From Myotis daubentonii (taxonomy: Eukaryota > Chordata > Mammalia > Chiroptera > Vespertilionidae): DNA of 64,000 bases. This document shows positions 36,241 to 49,149 of this stretch, piece after piece; the first letter of the stretch is position 1, and each line of letters opens with the position of its first letter. The stretch lies in the NCBI RefSeq assembly GCF_963259705.1, contig NC_081848.1, positions 57,656,895 to 57,720,894 of the forward strand. Reading direction: 5' to 3'. A program made the position numbers and the translations under genes. The notes below the pieces were generated by a model. The model saw only the letters and a list, made by a program, of their open reading frames with translations, did no database searches and had not been told where the DNA came from.

Positions 36241-36801
36241 TCCCTCCTGAGTTACAGCTGGTAAACGAGATTAGTGTTAGGTTTTTACCTTATAAGAGTG
36301 GGAAATGAATTTAAGCAATCATGGTATTAACACCTGCATTTTACATAGCACTTGACTTTTGCATAACTTATGTCTGTGTGCCATCAGCTAGTGGCAGTGG
36401 TTCATAGTGCTTTGAGGTTTCCTTTAGTGTTTCCAGAACTCGCTGTCTGCTTCCTCATCATCAGATCTGCTTTGCTCAGATTTATTATTTTGTTTTCTTC
36501 CAGTGATATTGCAGTAATATTAACTTCTACGTTTTTTTAGTACATAATTTTTCAGTACATTTTAGCCTAGCTAAGTTTTAGTGGCTTAGTCACTATTATA
36601 AATTAATGATGGGAAAATGTTTCTAATTTCCAAATAAGTCTTAAGTGTTTTAAGATACCCTTATTATGTAAATTGGAAATCAGTTTTTAGGCTTGTTCAA
36701 CTCCCAAAATATTTACTGACTTAGTGACTTAGAACTACATTTTTTCTTCTGCCTATCAATAATTTTATAATTGACTGTTATTTCAATCAAATATTTCTCT
36801 A

Positions 36802-37226
36802 CTAGAGGCCCGGTGCATGGATTCGTGTACCGGTGGGGTCCCTCAGCCTGGCCTGTGCTCTCTCACAATCTGGGACCCCTTGGGGGATGTTGGAGAGCCG
36901 GTTTTGGCGCAATCCCCCCAGGCCAGGCTGAGGAACCCCCACTGGTGCACAAATTCATACACTGGGCTGGTTTCAAGCCAATCTTTGCAGGCCAGGCCGA
37001 GGGACCCCACCAGTGCACAAATCCATGCACCGGGCCTCTAGTATGCATATATGATCTTTGGTTAATCTCTTCCGCCATCTCCCCTCCCCCTTTCCCTTTG
37101 AGATTCATCAGTCTGTTTCATGTTTCCATGCCTGTGCATTGAACATCTGCCCCTTCGTAGTCAGTGCACATCAGAGCTACCAGATGTTCGGCTGGTCGGA
37201 TGATCGCTTAGGCTTTTATACATAGG
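36802..37226 (-). mobile_element. HeliBat-type Helitron (h) with an extra inverted 3' end
   Basis: Reverse 3' end CTAGAGGCCCGG at 36802 and reverse 5' end ...TTAGGCTTTTATACATAGG near 37226. Inside, a second 3' end in + orientation finishes CTAG at 37038-37041, with a partial third near 36940-36965. Confidence 0.85.
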
Positions 37227-37997
37227 TATTGTAAAAAGGACAGTTTATTTTTATTTTTATCTTCTTTAGTTCTAAACTTTTTACTCTCTTGTTCTATACA
37301 AGTAATGATGCTAGTGTTTACTAGAATTGTTTCTTTATGCAGCTCAGTCTTACCCTTTAGTGTCCAAAAGTTTGTGAGGCATTTCTAAGGGATAAAGGCT
37401 TTCCCACCTTTATCTATTCACAATGTGAGCTGTTCTAGTGACAAATGAATTCTGGGCAATGAATCGAGAAGGACACAGATGTCAAAGCTGTGAATTTATA
37501 AATGGTCTGTTAAGAGGGTGCTTTTGTCCAATCAGCGCTTTGTTAATTTCACCTACAAGGAGGAATAATTATTCAATTATGCTTCTATCTGACAAAAATC
37601 AAATGACAGATGTATCAGAATGTGAAGGTAAAGGGTTAGTCATGATTCGGGCAGGTGGCCCAACATTTTAGCCAGCTGTGAGGAGGTGGATATAGAAACA
37701 AACACACCTATAACACTGATTACAAGTCCTTTATGAATACTCATAGAACTTAGTAACTAAAAGATAATTTCATTTCTAAACTCTAACAGATATAAAAACT
37801 ATATTTCTGTACTTTTGTGAAATGTGATTAGCTTGAAATATGATTAGCTCACCACTAGAAAAAGTAAAATCATATTCCTCTTTATTTCTTTATTATCAAC
37901 ATATTTTCAAAGCTTTTAAAATTACTTTTAGTGAGATACCATTTTTTCCTTATGAAAAACTTATCCTTAATTCTTAGTAGAAATAATTATTAGTAAA

Positions 37998-38377
37998 CTA
38001 GAGACCCGGTGCACAAAATTCGTGCACAGGCAGGGTCCCTAGGCCTGGCTGGCAATCGGGACTGATCTGTGGGGCAACTGGCAGGATGATTGGGGGACCC
38101 CCACTGGCACCCACCTTGGCTGGCCGGGCACCACCCACTTGCTGGCCCTGCCCGCCACCGCCAGTCACCTCCCTCTGCGGGGCGACAGGCAGGGCGATCA
38201 GGGGGTCCCCCGCTGGCACCCGTCTTGGCTGGCCTGGGGCCTGCAGGCTGGGGGCAGCTCCTGCATTGAGTGTCTTCCCCCTGGTGGTCAGTGCACGCCA
38301 TAGCAACCAATCATTCCACCTGTCGTTACACCATTCAGTCAATTTGCATGTTAGGCTTTTATTATATTAGTATAGGA
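37998..38377 (-). mobile_element. HeliBat-type Helitron (i)
   Basis: Reverse 3' end CTAGAGACCC with GCACAAAATTCGTGCAC; reverse 5' end ...TATTAGTATAGGA before T. Non-coding. Confidence 0.92.
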
Positions 38378-38882
38378 TCATACTGCTTAATAGATACAAA
38401 GCCAGAAGTTAGCATACTTCTTCTACCAAAGGGCAGATAGTAAATATTTTCAGCTTTATAGGCCACACAGTTTCTCTCCCAACTACTCAGCTTTACCACA
38501 GTAACAGCCATAGACCATGGCAGTGTTTCAGTTAAACTTATTTATAAAAACAGGCAGTGAGCTGAATTGACCCATGGCCTGTCATTTGCCAACTCCTGAT
38601 AAAGAGATGATATTTTTTAAATTTCACTAAGATTTAAAATAATATTCTAAAATAGAAGAACTCTATGAACCATGTTAAGTGATGTGAATATTTGTGCACT
38701 CCAGAGGATATTCATTTCCCATAGACTGCAGTGTGAGTGGCACTCTCTGAAGTAGTACAATATGGTGGCCCTGATACCTCCCTCATCCATTTCTCTATAT
38801 CAGAGATATCTATACCTGCCTGCTGCTTGTTTTTGTAGATAATGTTTTATTGGAACATTAGCCATGCTCATTTATTTATGTA

Positions 38883-39186
38883 CTAGAGGCCCAATGCACA
38901 AAAATTCATGCACTGGGGGGTAGGTGTCCCTCAGCCTTGCCTGTACCCTCTCACAGTCCAGGAATCCTCAGGGGATGTCTCCCTCTGCAGGAGGCCGCTG
39001 GGTGGGCCCCCGATCGCCTCTTTGCCACCGCTGGTCACCCCTCCCCCCCACATTGCCATTCCCTACCTCTGCCTGCTGGCATGTGCCTTGGCTGGCCTGG
39101 CGCTGCCTGATTGCCGGCCCCACCCCCCGCCAACTGGTCATTCTGCTGTTCAGTCGATTTGCATATTACACTTTCATTATATAGGA
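38883..39186 (-). mobile_element. HeliBat-type Helitron (j)
   Basis: Reverse 3' end CTAGAGGCCC with GCACAAAAATTCATGCAC; reverse 5' end ...TTCATTATATAGGA before T. 304 bp. Confidence 0.92.
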
Positions 39187-40843
39187 TTGTCTGTGACAGC
39201 ATAATGTAGGAAAGCTTCTCCTATTGTCATGCTGAGTCCCAGAAAGAATGCATAAAGAAGTTTCCAAATATCTAAAGTTGCTTCAGAATTCTGTTTCTTC
39301 AGTGTTTCTTATCTTAAAGGTCTGGTGTAAGAAACTAAACATACTTTCATGTAGCTGATATTTTTGCTCGGTTAGCATTTTCAATAACAAATCAGTTACT
39401 TGGAAGAATTTGTATCCAAAATTTAAGCGCAGGCAAGAGGCTTACCAAGTCTGTAGAGGAGAGTAGAAGTATCTGAATTTACATGGAAGTAGACTAGCCC
39501 AGCTCTCATATCTGCCTGACAGGCCTCTGTAAGGAGGACTGGAGAAACTTCTTATCAGTGGCATAGCACCAAGTATTTATTCTTGGAGTCTCACATGTCA
39601 GGTGTGGAAGAAGCAATTGCTTTAATGCCAGCAGATCTTATCATGGGCTTTATTTGGAAGATAATTTAGTGCTGTTGTCACTGAATAGTAAAATTCCTAA
39701 GGCTATGGATAGAAACAAAGTTTGTGGGAAAGAAAAAGTTATTTCTCTACTGCTTAAGTCTGAAGGCTAAGTGATGGTCATAAAATTACTTCTTTTGTGC
39801 ATTTCTTTGGTACATATGTACTTGCTTTCAATTTGTTGTTATAGGAAAATGTGATTTATATTTTAATTTATGATAATGTGATAATTCATGTTGATACATT
39901 TGAAGGACAAAGTTCATTTTTTATTAATAAAAATAAATCAGTATTATTTAAAAATTTTTGTTATAAAGATTTATGCTTGTTATCAGAGGAGAGTTTCTTC
40001 CTGAATCATTCTCTTCCCTTAATGCTCTTAACACTTGGTTTTCCTCTTACTCCTGTGACCCCAGGTTCTTAGCCATTTTTTTTCAATATCCTTTTCTTCT
40101 ACACATCTCTTAAATTGTTACTCATCATGTATTCTCCTTAGGAACCTCATGAGCTCCCATAACTTAATTTTCATTTATATGCTCATGTTCCCAAATTTAT
40201 ATCTTGAGCCCAGATTCTCTTTTGAATTTCAGACCTATATTCAGCTGCTTGGTGGATATTTTTACCCGTTTGTGTCATAAGCATTAAACTCTCATATTTC
40301 TCTTGAATCTGCCTTATTTATTCCATATTATAATAGTTAGTACCACATTCTGCCCAGTTATAAAGCTAAAAACTGTCATCCTTGACTCTTTCCTATTCCT
40401 CACCTCCATAGCCAGCCAGTCTTAAAGTACTATGAATTCGACCTCCTAAATATTCCTTGAATATATCCCCTCAGTGATATGAAGTGGTCTTCTACACAAC
40501 TATAATATTCCATCACATGAATTTTTAAGATATTATCTTTTTAAATGATTTGTCCCTCTCTGCATGTTTCAAAGCTATATATAAAGATCTAGTACCTTTT
40601 AAAAGTCATCATACTGTAAGTTTAATATTAATAAATATGTTCATTTCAGGATTACCTAATTATGCCATCCTCTTTTAATTATTTTAATAGCAACCCATTG
40701 GTGAAATCCTTATTTTAATCTTACCATCACAATAATGGAAATCTTTTTTTTTTTTTTTAAGGGAGCTACACGATGGGACTTGGTTATTTTCCATGAGCTA
40801 TACCTTCATAAATCTCCCACTGTTAGTAATCAATTGCTAGTGA

Positions 40844-41206
<363 letters not shown>

Positions 41207-42666
41207 TGAAATTAATGTTGATTTTATATGTGAGATTTCAAACAGTAATTATTCTTCCTATTTTAATCAGTCTAAAACAACTTAAAGTCATACTATGTAC
41301 CAGTTGACTATATCATTTCTTTGAAATCACTTCTCTTGATATATTGAAGTTCCTTATACTCTAGGGGTTGAGTGATTTACTTTTGACTTAGTGAAGGTAA
41401 AAAGTCCTGTCCTGCTATATAGTCATTTCTGCTTCATCACCACCTCCTGGCTTTATTCTAGCTTCCCTTTAATAGCCAGATAATTCGTTCATATTATATA
41501 TTCCACACAATTTAGCTTGTCCTACTCAGACTTCTTCTACCCCTTGCAGAGTAAGTACAGTGAATTTGTCCACTGAACTAAACTATGTTCAGAATGTTCA
41601 GTTAATTTCTTTAGTGTTTTAATATCTTATTTTTCACCTTGTAAATATCCAGTTTTATGAATTTTGCTATGTCAAACTTACATGGGTTGAATAATAACAT
41701 ATTGCCTTTCTTACAACTCCTTAATTTGTTTGTTTCAATTAGATAAATATAGATTGTTTAGTGTTTGGTTCAAACATTGTTTCCTTTTTTTACTCACACT
41801 ATTACTTTCATAACATCAAAAATTGTTTTCTACACAAAGAAGATATTCAGTAAATGTTTATCAATTCTCTTAGATGGATAAAGTATTTAAAATTAGCATA
41901 GAATAATAAACATGTAAAGTTTTTCAGTAAGAGCAAGCTTATTAAAATTGCATTCAGCTTTTAAGAAAAAAATACAGTCTGGTTCATGATTATAGGACTG
42001 TTTAGTGCTCTAATACTGATAGTAAGGGTTTTATTTGGATACTTTGGCTCAGGGTAGGAGTGTACAGTTATAGCCAACTCAGCCCTAAGGCTGAGCAGAA
42101 GGAAGAGGATTACGTGGGGGGAGGGAAGGGCTAATTTCTCACCCTAGTGATCTCTTTGCTTAGTGCCAAAAAATGCTATGAATAAATAGCGGAAATACAG
42201 AATTTAGGACTGAAAGATGAAGGTGTTTAAAAAGTATACCCTTTCTCTTTTTTTAAACATTAATCAGTTTTTTATTTGTTTAAGTAAATACAGTTCATTC
42301 TGTGCTCCCACGCCCCCTACAAATAAAAGGCAACCACTTTGCAACTTTCAAATTTTCTAAAACTATCTAAAATAGAGTAATGGTTCAGGTATATAATCAT
42401 ATGAATTGTGTCTACAGTGTTATAATCTACTCATGTAAAGTCAATTGTTAATCTTAAAACATACTCTGGTCACACTACTATAACTGATTCCATCTACTCT
42501 CCATGATAAATGGAAAAGGACTTGAACCAGGGCAGATTGGGAAAATGAGAATATTTGACTTTTTTTTTAGTTGAATCTTCATAGTTGGTTTGTTAATATC
42601 TAACAAACTTATCTTCAGTTGCCATTACAAAATGAATTCTAAATCACTCTGTTCTTTTCATTAGTA

Positions 42667-43076
42667 CTAGAGGCCCAGTGCATGAATTCGTGCACCAGTG
42701 GGGTCCCTTGGCCTGGCCTGCAGGATCTGTCCAAAACCAGCTGACATCTCCTGAGGGGTCCTGGATTGTGAGAGGGTGCAGGCCAGGCCGAGAGACCCCA
42801 CCGGTACATGATCAAGGCCAGGGAGGTTATGCAGGAGGTTGGCCAGCCGGGAAGGGACCATGGGAGGGCTCCAGGGTGTGTCCGGCCCATCTCGCATAGT
42901 CCCAATCGGCCAGACCGCAGCAGCAAGCTAACCTACGGGTCACAGCATCTGCCCACCGGTGGTCAGTGCACATCATAGTGAGCGGTTGAGTGACCTTAGC
43001 ATTATCATTAGCATATTATGCTTTGATTCGTTGACTGGACAACCGGACACTTAGCATATTAGGTTTTTATTATATA
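42667..43076 (-). mobile_element. HeliBat-type Helitron (k), array member 1
   Basis: Reverse 3' end CTAGAGGCCC; the reverse 5' end stops at TTTTTATTATATA, directly against the CTAG of the next element. Confidence 0.92.
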
Positions 43077-43491
43077 CTAGAGGCCTGGTGCTTGAATTCA
43101 TGCACCAGTGGGGTCCCTCGGCCTGGCCTTTGGGATCAGGATGAAACTGGCTCTTCGACATCCCCTGAGGGGTCCCGGATTGCAAGAGGGCGCAGGCCAG
43201 GCCGAGGGACCCCACCGGTGCACAATTGGGGCCGGGGAGGGATGCGGGAGGTTGGCCAGCCGGGGAGGGACTGAGGGAGGGCTCCAGGGCATGTCCGGCC
43301 CGTCTCACTCAGTCCCGATCGGCCGGACAGAAGCAGCAAGCTAACCTACCAGTTGGAGTGTCTGCCCCCTGGAGGTCAGTGCACGTCATAGTGAGCTGTT
43401 GAGCGGCCTTAGCATATCATTAGCATATTACACTTTGATTGGTAAAACAGACGACCGGACACTTAGCATATTAGGCTTTTATTATATAGGA
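43077..43491 (-). mobile_element. HeliBat-type Helitron (l), array member 2
   Basis: Reverse 3' end CTAGAGGCCTGG to reverse 5' end ...TTATTATATAGGA, then directly the CTAG of the next element. Very similar to k. A subterminal inverted repeat, GGGGTCCCTCGGCCTGGCC / GGCCAGGCCGAGGGACCCC, lies at about 43110-43215. Confidence 0.94.
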
Positions 43492-44168
43492 CTAGAGACC
43501 CAGTGCATGAATTCGTGCGTTGGTGGGGTCTAGCCGGCCCAGACCCGATCTGCCCCAATTGGGGCCGGGCCTGTTGGGAGGAGGAGATGGCAAGAGGTTG
43601 GCCGGCCAGCCCGCCCCAATTGGCCTGATCAGGGCTGGGTTGGCTTGGGGGAGGAGCCGTGGGTGATTGGCTGGTGGGCCCTGCCCCAGATTGGGGTACA
43701 GGGGGCCGATCAGGGGTCAGCAGCCAGGGGAGGGGCTGTGGGAGGTTGGCCGGCCAGCCCCACCCGGATTGGTGTGTGGGGGGGGGCGATTGGGGGTGGA
43801 GCTGGCTGGGGGGGGGGCTGTGGGCGGTGGGCCAACCAGGCCACCCACCCCTGAATGGGGTGGGGGGGTCGATCAGGGGCCAGCGGCCTGGGGGAGGGGC
43901 CATGGGTGATTGGCTGGCTGGCCCTGCCCCTGACCAGAGTGGGGGGGCCAATCAGGGGTGGGGCCGGCTGGCGGGAGGAGCTACGGGCCAATAGGGGTGG
44001 TGGGGGCCCATCGGAGGTGGGGCAGGCTGGGAGGAGGAGCTGCAGGAGATTGGCTGGTTGGCCCCACCCCCTGATCAGCAGGTTCACTGGCTGCAGTGGG
44101 CGTCATAGTAACCAGTCATTCTGGTTGTTATGGTGTTCTTGTTGTTGGCTTTTTATATAGAGAGAGGA
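43492..44168 (-). mobile_element. HeliBat-type Helitron (m), array member 3
   Basis: Reverse 3' end CTAGAGACCC with GCATGAATTCGTGC. The middle is a GC-rich array of diverged units with TGGCTGG and GGGGCC. The right edge is TATATAGAGAGGA before T; its exact base is uncertain by a few positions. Confidence 0.85.
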
Positions 44169-44584
44169 TATGTTTTTAAGTTGGCATTCCCTATAAGAAA
44201 TGACTGTTGTCACACAATTTCTAGCAAATGTATTCCACTAGTGGTATACACAATTTTAATTGGAAACATTTTTTTATTTGAAAGTACTTTATTATGTTTT
44301 AGAAAAAACTTTACCACATCAGAGCCATGATTTGAGCCACTACACTATTCTTACAAGAAGTCCAAGTAAATAATACTAATTTGATTTTTTTTAAAAAAAT
44401 GAACTAAGTCATAGTGCTAGTAACCCTTAAATTTGGAAACAATCCCAAAAGTGGGTTGTAAATGATTAAAGTTTTTGAAACATTAGTTTACTGTAATCTT
44501 TTTTGCACAAAAGGAAGTACTTATCTGTATTTTTGTTTTGTTTTTATTTTACTAAATTATTCTCTTCACTCTTTTAATGGGTAG

Positions 44585-44686
<102 letters not shown>

Positions 44687-44931
44687 TGACTTTTGCGAAT
44701 ATAACTAGCAGTGTAGTTGATTGTCAAGCTAATAAATTAATTGCCACTCTTGTGATAAATGAAAAAGATTATTGCCTTTGACAGTCTATCTTTGCCTTGG
44801 TTAAGCTATTGAACAGATCTGTTTTAATAGGCCAGTAGACTTTTAAAAAGTTAGTTTAGTTCAGAAGAGAAAGTATTAGGAAATGATGTTTACATAATGA
44901 TTTTTCTTAATAGATTATTCATTATTACCTA

Positions 44932-45161
44932 CTAGAAGCCTGGTGCACGAAATTCATGCATGGGAGGGGGTGTCCTTCAGCCTGGCCTGCGCCCTCTTGC
45001 AATCTGGGCAGGACCCCTCGGGTAGGGTCCCTAGGCCTGGCTGGCGATCAGGGCCTATCGGGGCTTTTCTTCCCATGGCTGCTGGCATCGGGCCCCACCC
45101 CCACTGCTGCCACTGCTTGATTAATAACAACTGACCAATCCTGCATGGGATTCTTACATAG
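44932..45161 (-). mobile_element. HeliBat-type Helitron (n), 5' end unclear
   Basis: Reverse 3' end CTAGAAGCCTGG with GCACGAAATTCATGC. No typical 5' end; the right edge is a guess near CTTACATAGA. Confidence 0.7.
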
Positions 45162-46025
45162 AAATTAGTTGTCATATCACCAGTATTATTAAATAATATT
45201 GTTTCAAATCTACTTTCAGTTACCTTCACAAATGTAAAACTGTAATGAATACTTTTAAGCACTGTGTTTGTTTTTAGTTATGTATGTTTTTGAAATTTAT
45301 ATAGACAGATGAGTTTATTGAGTTTCATTGGTATGTTCTTTATTTTCTGGATATTGGTCAGCGTTCTTAGTTTCAGACAACAGAGTCCAAATCAGCTTAG
45401 TTAAGCAGAAAGGGATTTATTTACTAAAAAGAATGAGATAATTTCCAGACATATTGGGAGAGCTAAAGGAAAAGAGTATATTTTAAATTTCTAAAAACAA
45501 CTAGAACTACACCACAGCACTGGTCTGCTACCAAGCTACCAACTCTAATGCTCCTGACCCACTCAGTAAGTGGTAGCCACCACTGACAACCCCAGATGAA
45601 TAAAACTCTACTACCTGTTCTTCTCCTACCAACTCGGGCTGTCTAGTTCCTCCTTACACACATCTTCATTTAGCACATCTGCTTGGTTGAACCTAGGTTG
45701 TGTTGTTCCCTGGCTATCAATATGTCTTGGAAAGTAGTTTTAGCTATAATAGTGTTGTGTTATAGATAGAGTACAAGAAGCTTTATGTTAAATGATTGCA
45801 TTTATCTTTTGATGATCTTAGTTTTATTCTGAAAGAGTAAAATAGAAAGAAACAAAACAAAAAAATGAAGTGTGTTTAATCCAAAGATTATAAAAAATTT
45901 TATACTGAAGAATAATGTATCAAATAGGTACTTGCTGCATTTGTCCCTATACAATCAGAGTTCCATAAGTAAAAGAATCAGAAACAAAATTATCTTGTAG
46001 GTGTGAAGAACCTTTTATATTTACA

Positions 46026-46174
46026 CTAGAGATTTGATGCACGAAATTTGTGCAAGGGCCTTGACCCCGGCCCCAGCCTGCCACCTCTGCAGCTGGGGGC
46101 CTCTGCTGCTGCGGCTTTGTCTGGAAGGAAGAACATCCGGTCTAATTAGCATATTATGCTTTTATTATTAGAGA
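46026..46174 (-). mobile_element. HeliBat-type mini-Helitron (o), 149 bp
   Basis: Both ends kept: CTAGAGATTTG with GCACGAAATTTGTGC, and ...TTTTATTATTAGAGA before T. Almost no interior. Confidence 0.88.
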
Positions 46175-46479
46175 TTTTTATTTCTAACTTGCCTGAATGG
46201 TTTTAGTATAAAACTCTGGAAATGAATCAGGCCTAGAGTTTGGGAGGAGGTATCAGGAAGTGGGAGTAGATGTGTATTTGTCTGATTACTGCTGAGTAAC
46301 TCACATTGAGAGGAATGTATAGTTTCAAACCATATTTATTGGGTGCATGCCAGGCACTGGCGATGTAAATTTTAGTAATTAACAGTCAGTGTTAACTCTT
46401 CTGAGATTATTCTGTGAAATAATTAGTCAATATAAATTGTTTTCCCATGGTGAAAATATCTCAGAGTCATTGACGCTTG

Positions 46480-46590
46480 AATATCAGGCAATGTGCTAAT
46501 CACTTTAAAAGCATTATTTCATTTAGTCCTCATAATAACCATTTGAAGTGGGTACTATTATTACTCCCCATTTTATGGGTGAAGAAAAAA
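46480..46590 (-). mobile_element. MIR SINE fragment
   Basis: AGTCCTCATAATAACCATTTG, CATTTTATGGGTGAAGAAA. Confidence 0.75.
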
Positions 46591-47844
46591 TCACTGTAAA
46601 GTTTTACTTGAGAAATATCCTTACTCTTTCTGACCAAAAAAAAACCCCTTCTTAGTGGAATGTACAAACTTTTAAAGGAGCATAAAGAAATGTTATGAAT
46701 GAGATTTTCTAGGTGTGGAAAAAACGAGGTTGGAAGTTCTATTTAAAACAGACTTGAAAAATTTTACTGTTGGCCAATAGTCTATCAGTTGTTGGAAGGG
46801 AAAGGGTACGGGAATATGTATGATCAAAATGTGTTCTTCCTCAGCGATAGGACTGACAGATTTATATGATAAAATAAGTCACATACCTTCTTTGTAGCAG
46901 AGAAAAGTAGACCTTGAATTTTTTTTTCTTTACACTTTCAGAGTAAGCTTATAGTTATTTGGTTAACCATCGACATTTTTTTTAGAAATTTCCTTTCCTT
47001 CCCAGCATAATTACTCTAATGTGAGCCTGACATGAATAAGAGTTTGTTGCCTAATGCTTTTAGTACATTTTCATTATTTGTGAGTCCCAACTATCCACCC
47101 ATATCCACTCCAGCTATTTTTGGTGCCAACTCCTTACACTCTTCCTCTATGACTGTCTACAGCTAATTATTATGCAAACCTAATCTCTAAGCCTACTTTT
47201 GAATGATAGATTATTCCCTGGTTACTTGGGAATAATTCATAACAAAGGTATTAAAAAGGATGAGTGCCTAATTGGAACTTTCTCATAGTAGTTAGAAGAA
47301 TTAGGGAAAATAAAAACAATGCCTGGTAAAAGTTGGAGGAAGTTACTTTGGGGAGGAAGAGGTGTGGTTTTTTTAGATGAAGTGAAGAAAGAAGTATCCA
47401 GATTTGTATTGCTAAGTACAAACCTTCAAATATACGAAATGTTTTTTTTCTTGTGCTTGAAACTTGAATGCGTAGCTTAAAAATAAGAAGGACAAAGTCT
47501 CAGAGTTGCTAAGGCCATTTTAGGTATATACATAACCATTTATTTCTTAATGAGATTCTAAAATTGTGGCTTAATTAAAATATTAGAGAAAATTGGATTT
47601 TTCAAATTAACAAGATCCTAAGAACACCCCCGTTGCATTTAATTTCAATAGCATGTGTGCTATAGACTGATAGTGTTTTTAGGCAACTTCCTTAAGCTTA
47701 TTAGAATCTTTAATGATGTCCTTCCCCAACACAGACACAAAAACACACACACATACACCCACCAAAGAATAAATTTGATAGCATTCTTAATTTAATGCTG
47801 TACATTAACAAACTTTATGTTAACATGTGATATTTATATGTACA

Positions 47845-49149
47845 CTAGGGGCCCGGTGCACGAAATTCGTGCACTGGGTGTGTGTGTGTGTGTGTTGGGG
47901 GGGTGTCCCTCAGTCCAGCCTGCCCCCTCTCACATACTGGGAGCCCTCAGGCGTTGACCCCCATCACCCTCCAATCGCAGGATCGGCCCCTTGCCCAGGC
48001 CTGACACCTCTGACAGAGGTGTCAAGCCTGGGCAGGGGACCCTCATTTCCCCCCATCACTGGTTCTGCCCCCAGCCCAGGCCTGATGCCTCTGGCCCAGG
48101 CATCAGGCCTGGGCAGGGGACCCCCAGACCCCTCCGATTGCTGGCTCTGCCCCTTGCCCAGGCCTGATGCCTCAGCCAGAGGCGTAGACCCCCATCACCC
48201 TTTGATCACCTGATCGGCCCCTTGCCCAGGCCTGACACCTCCGCCAGAGGTGTCAGGCTTGGACAGGGGACCCCCATCTCCCCCTGATCACTGGCTCTGG
48301 CCCCCACCCAGGCCTGAGGCCTCTGGCCCAGGAATCATGCCTGGGCAGGGGACCCCCAGCTCCCTCTGATCGCTTGCTCCACCCCCTGCCCAAGCCTGAC
48401 GCCTCTGACCCAGGCTTCAGGCCTGGGCAAGGGGACCATCATATCCCCCCAATCCCCGGCTCCGCCCCCCGCCCAGGCCTGATGCCTTGGCCAGAGGAGT
48501 TGACCCTCATCACCCTCTGATCACCAATCACCGGATCGGCCCCTTGACCAGGCCTGAGGCCTCCGGCAGAGGTGTCAGGCCTGGGCAGGGGACCCCCAGC
48601 TCCCCGCGGTTGCAGGCTCCGCCCCTGCCTAGGCCTAACGCCTCTGGCTGAGGCGTCCGGCCCGGGCAGCGGGGACCCGCAGCTGCAGCGGCCCCGCGAT
48701 CGTGGGCTCCGCTTTAGGCCCAGGCAAGGGACCCCTAGCTCCCGGGACTGCCAGCTTCGACCGTGCCCAGCTCCCATCGCTGGCTCCACCCCTACTTCCT
48801 GATATCACTGGCCAGGGCGGCAAAGGCGCCTGATTCTCTGATCATGGCTGGGGGGCAGGGCAAAGGCAGCCCCAGGGCCGCCTTTGCCCTGCCCACCAGC
48901 TCTTAGCTCCCCGCTGGGTTTCCAATCACTGTCAGTGGCAGGGGGCTTCTTCCTGCTTTCCCTTTCGCCTCCCTGCATTGTGCCTACATATGCAAATTAA
49001 CCGCCATCTTGTTGGCAGTTAACTGCCAATCTTAGTTGGCAGTTAACTGCCAATCATAGTTGGCAGTTAATTTGCATATAGCCCTGATTAGCCAATGAAA
49101 AGGGTATCGTCGTACGCCAATTACCATTTTTCTCTTTTATTAGTGTAGA
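47845..49149 (-). mobile_element. HeliBat-type Helitron (p), long hairpin-array member
   Basis: Reverse 3' end CTAGGGGCCC with GCACGAAATTCGTGCAC; reverse 5' end ...CTTTTATTAGTGTAGA before T. 1,305 bp, same family as f but nearly twice as long. The middle (47990-48670) is a run of about 41-nt hairpins. An AGTTGGCAGTTAACTGCCAATC repeat lies at 49012-49060. Open frames here reflect GC content and are not called genes. Confidence 0.93.

Noticed and set aside
43492..44168. Long overlapping open frames on both strands (up to 162 codons) rich in Gly, Pro and Trp
   Set aside because: They lie in the GC-rich repeat units of Helitron m, are open in several frames at once, and have no conserved domain. 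Composition explains them.
47827..48823. Proline- and glycine-rich open frames of 116-128 codons
   Set aside because: They follow the period of the hairpin units in Helitron p and are open on both strands; no start context or homology.
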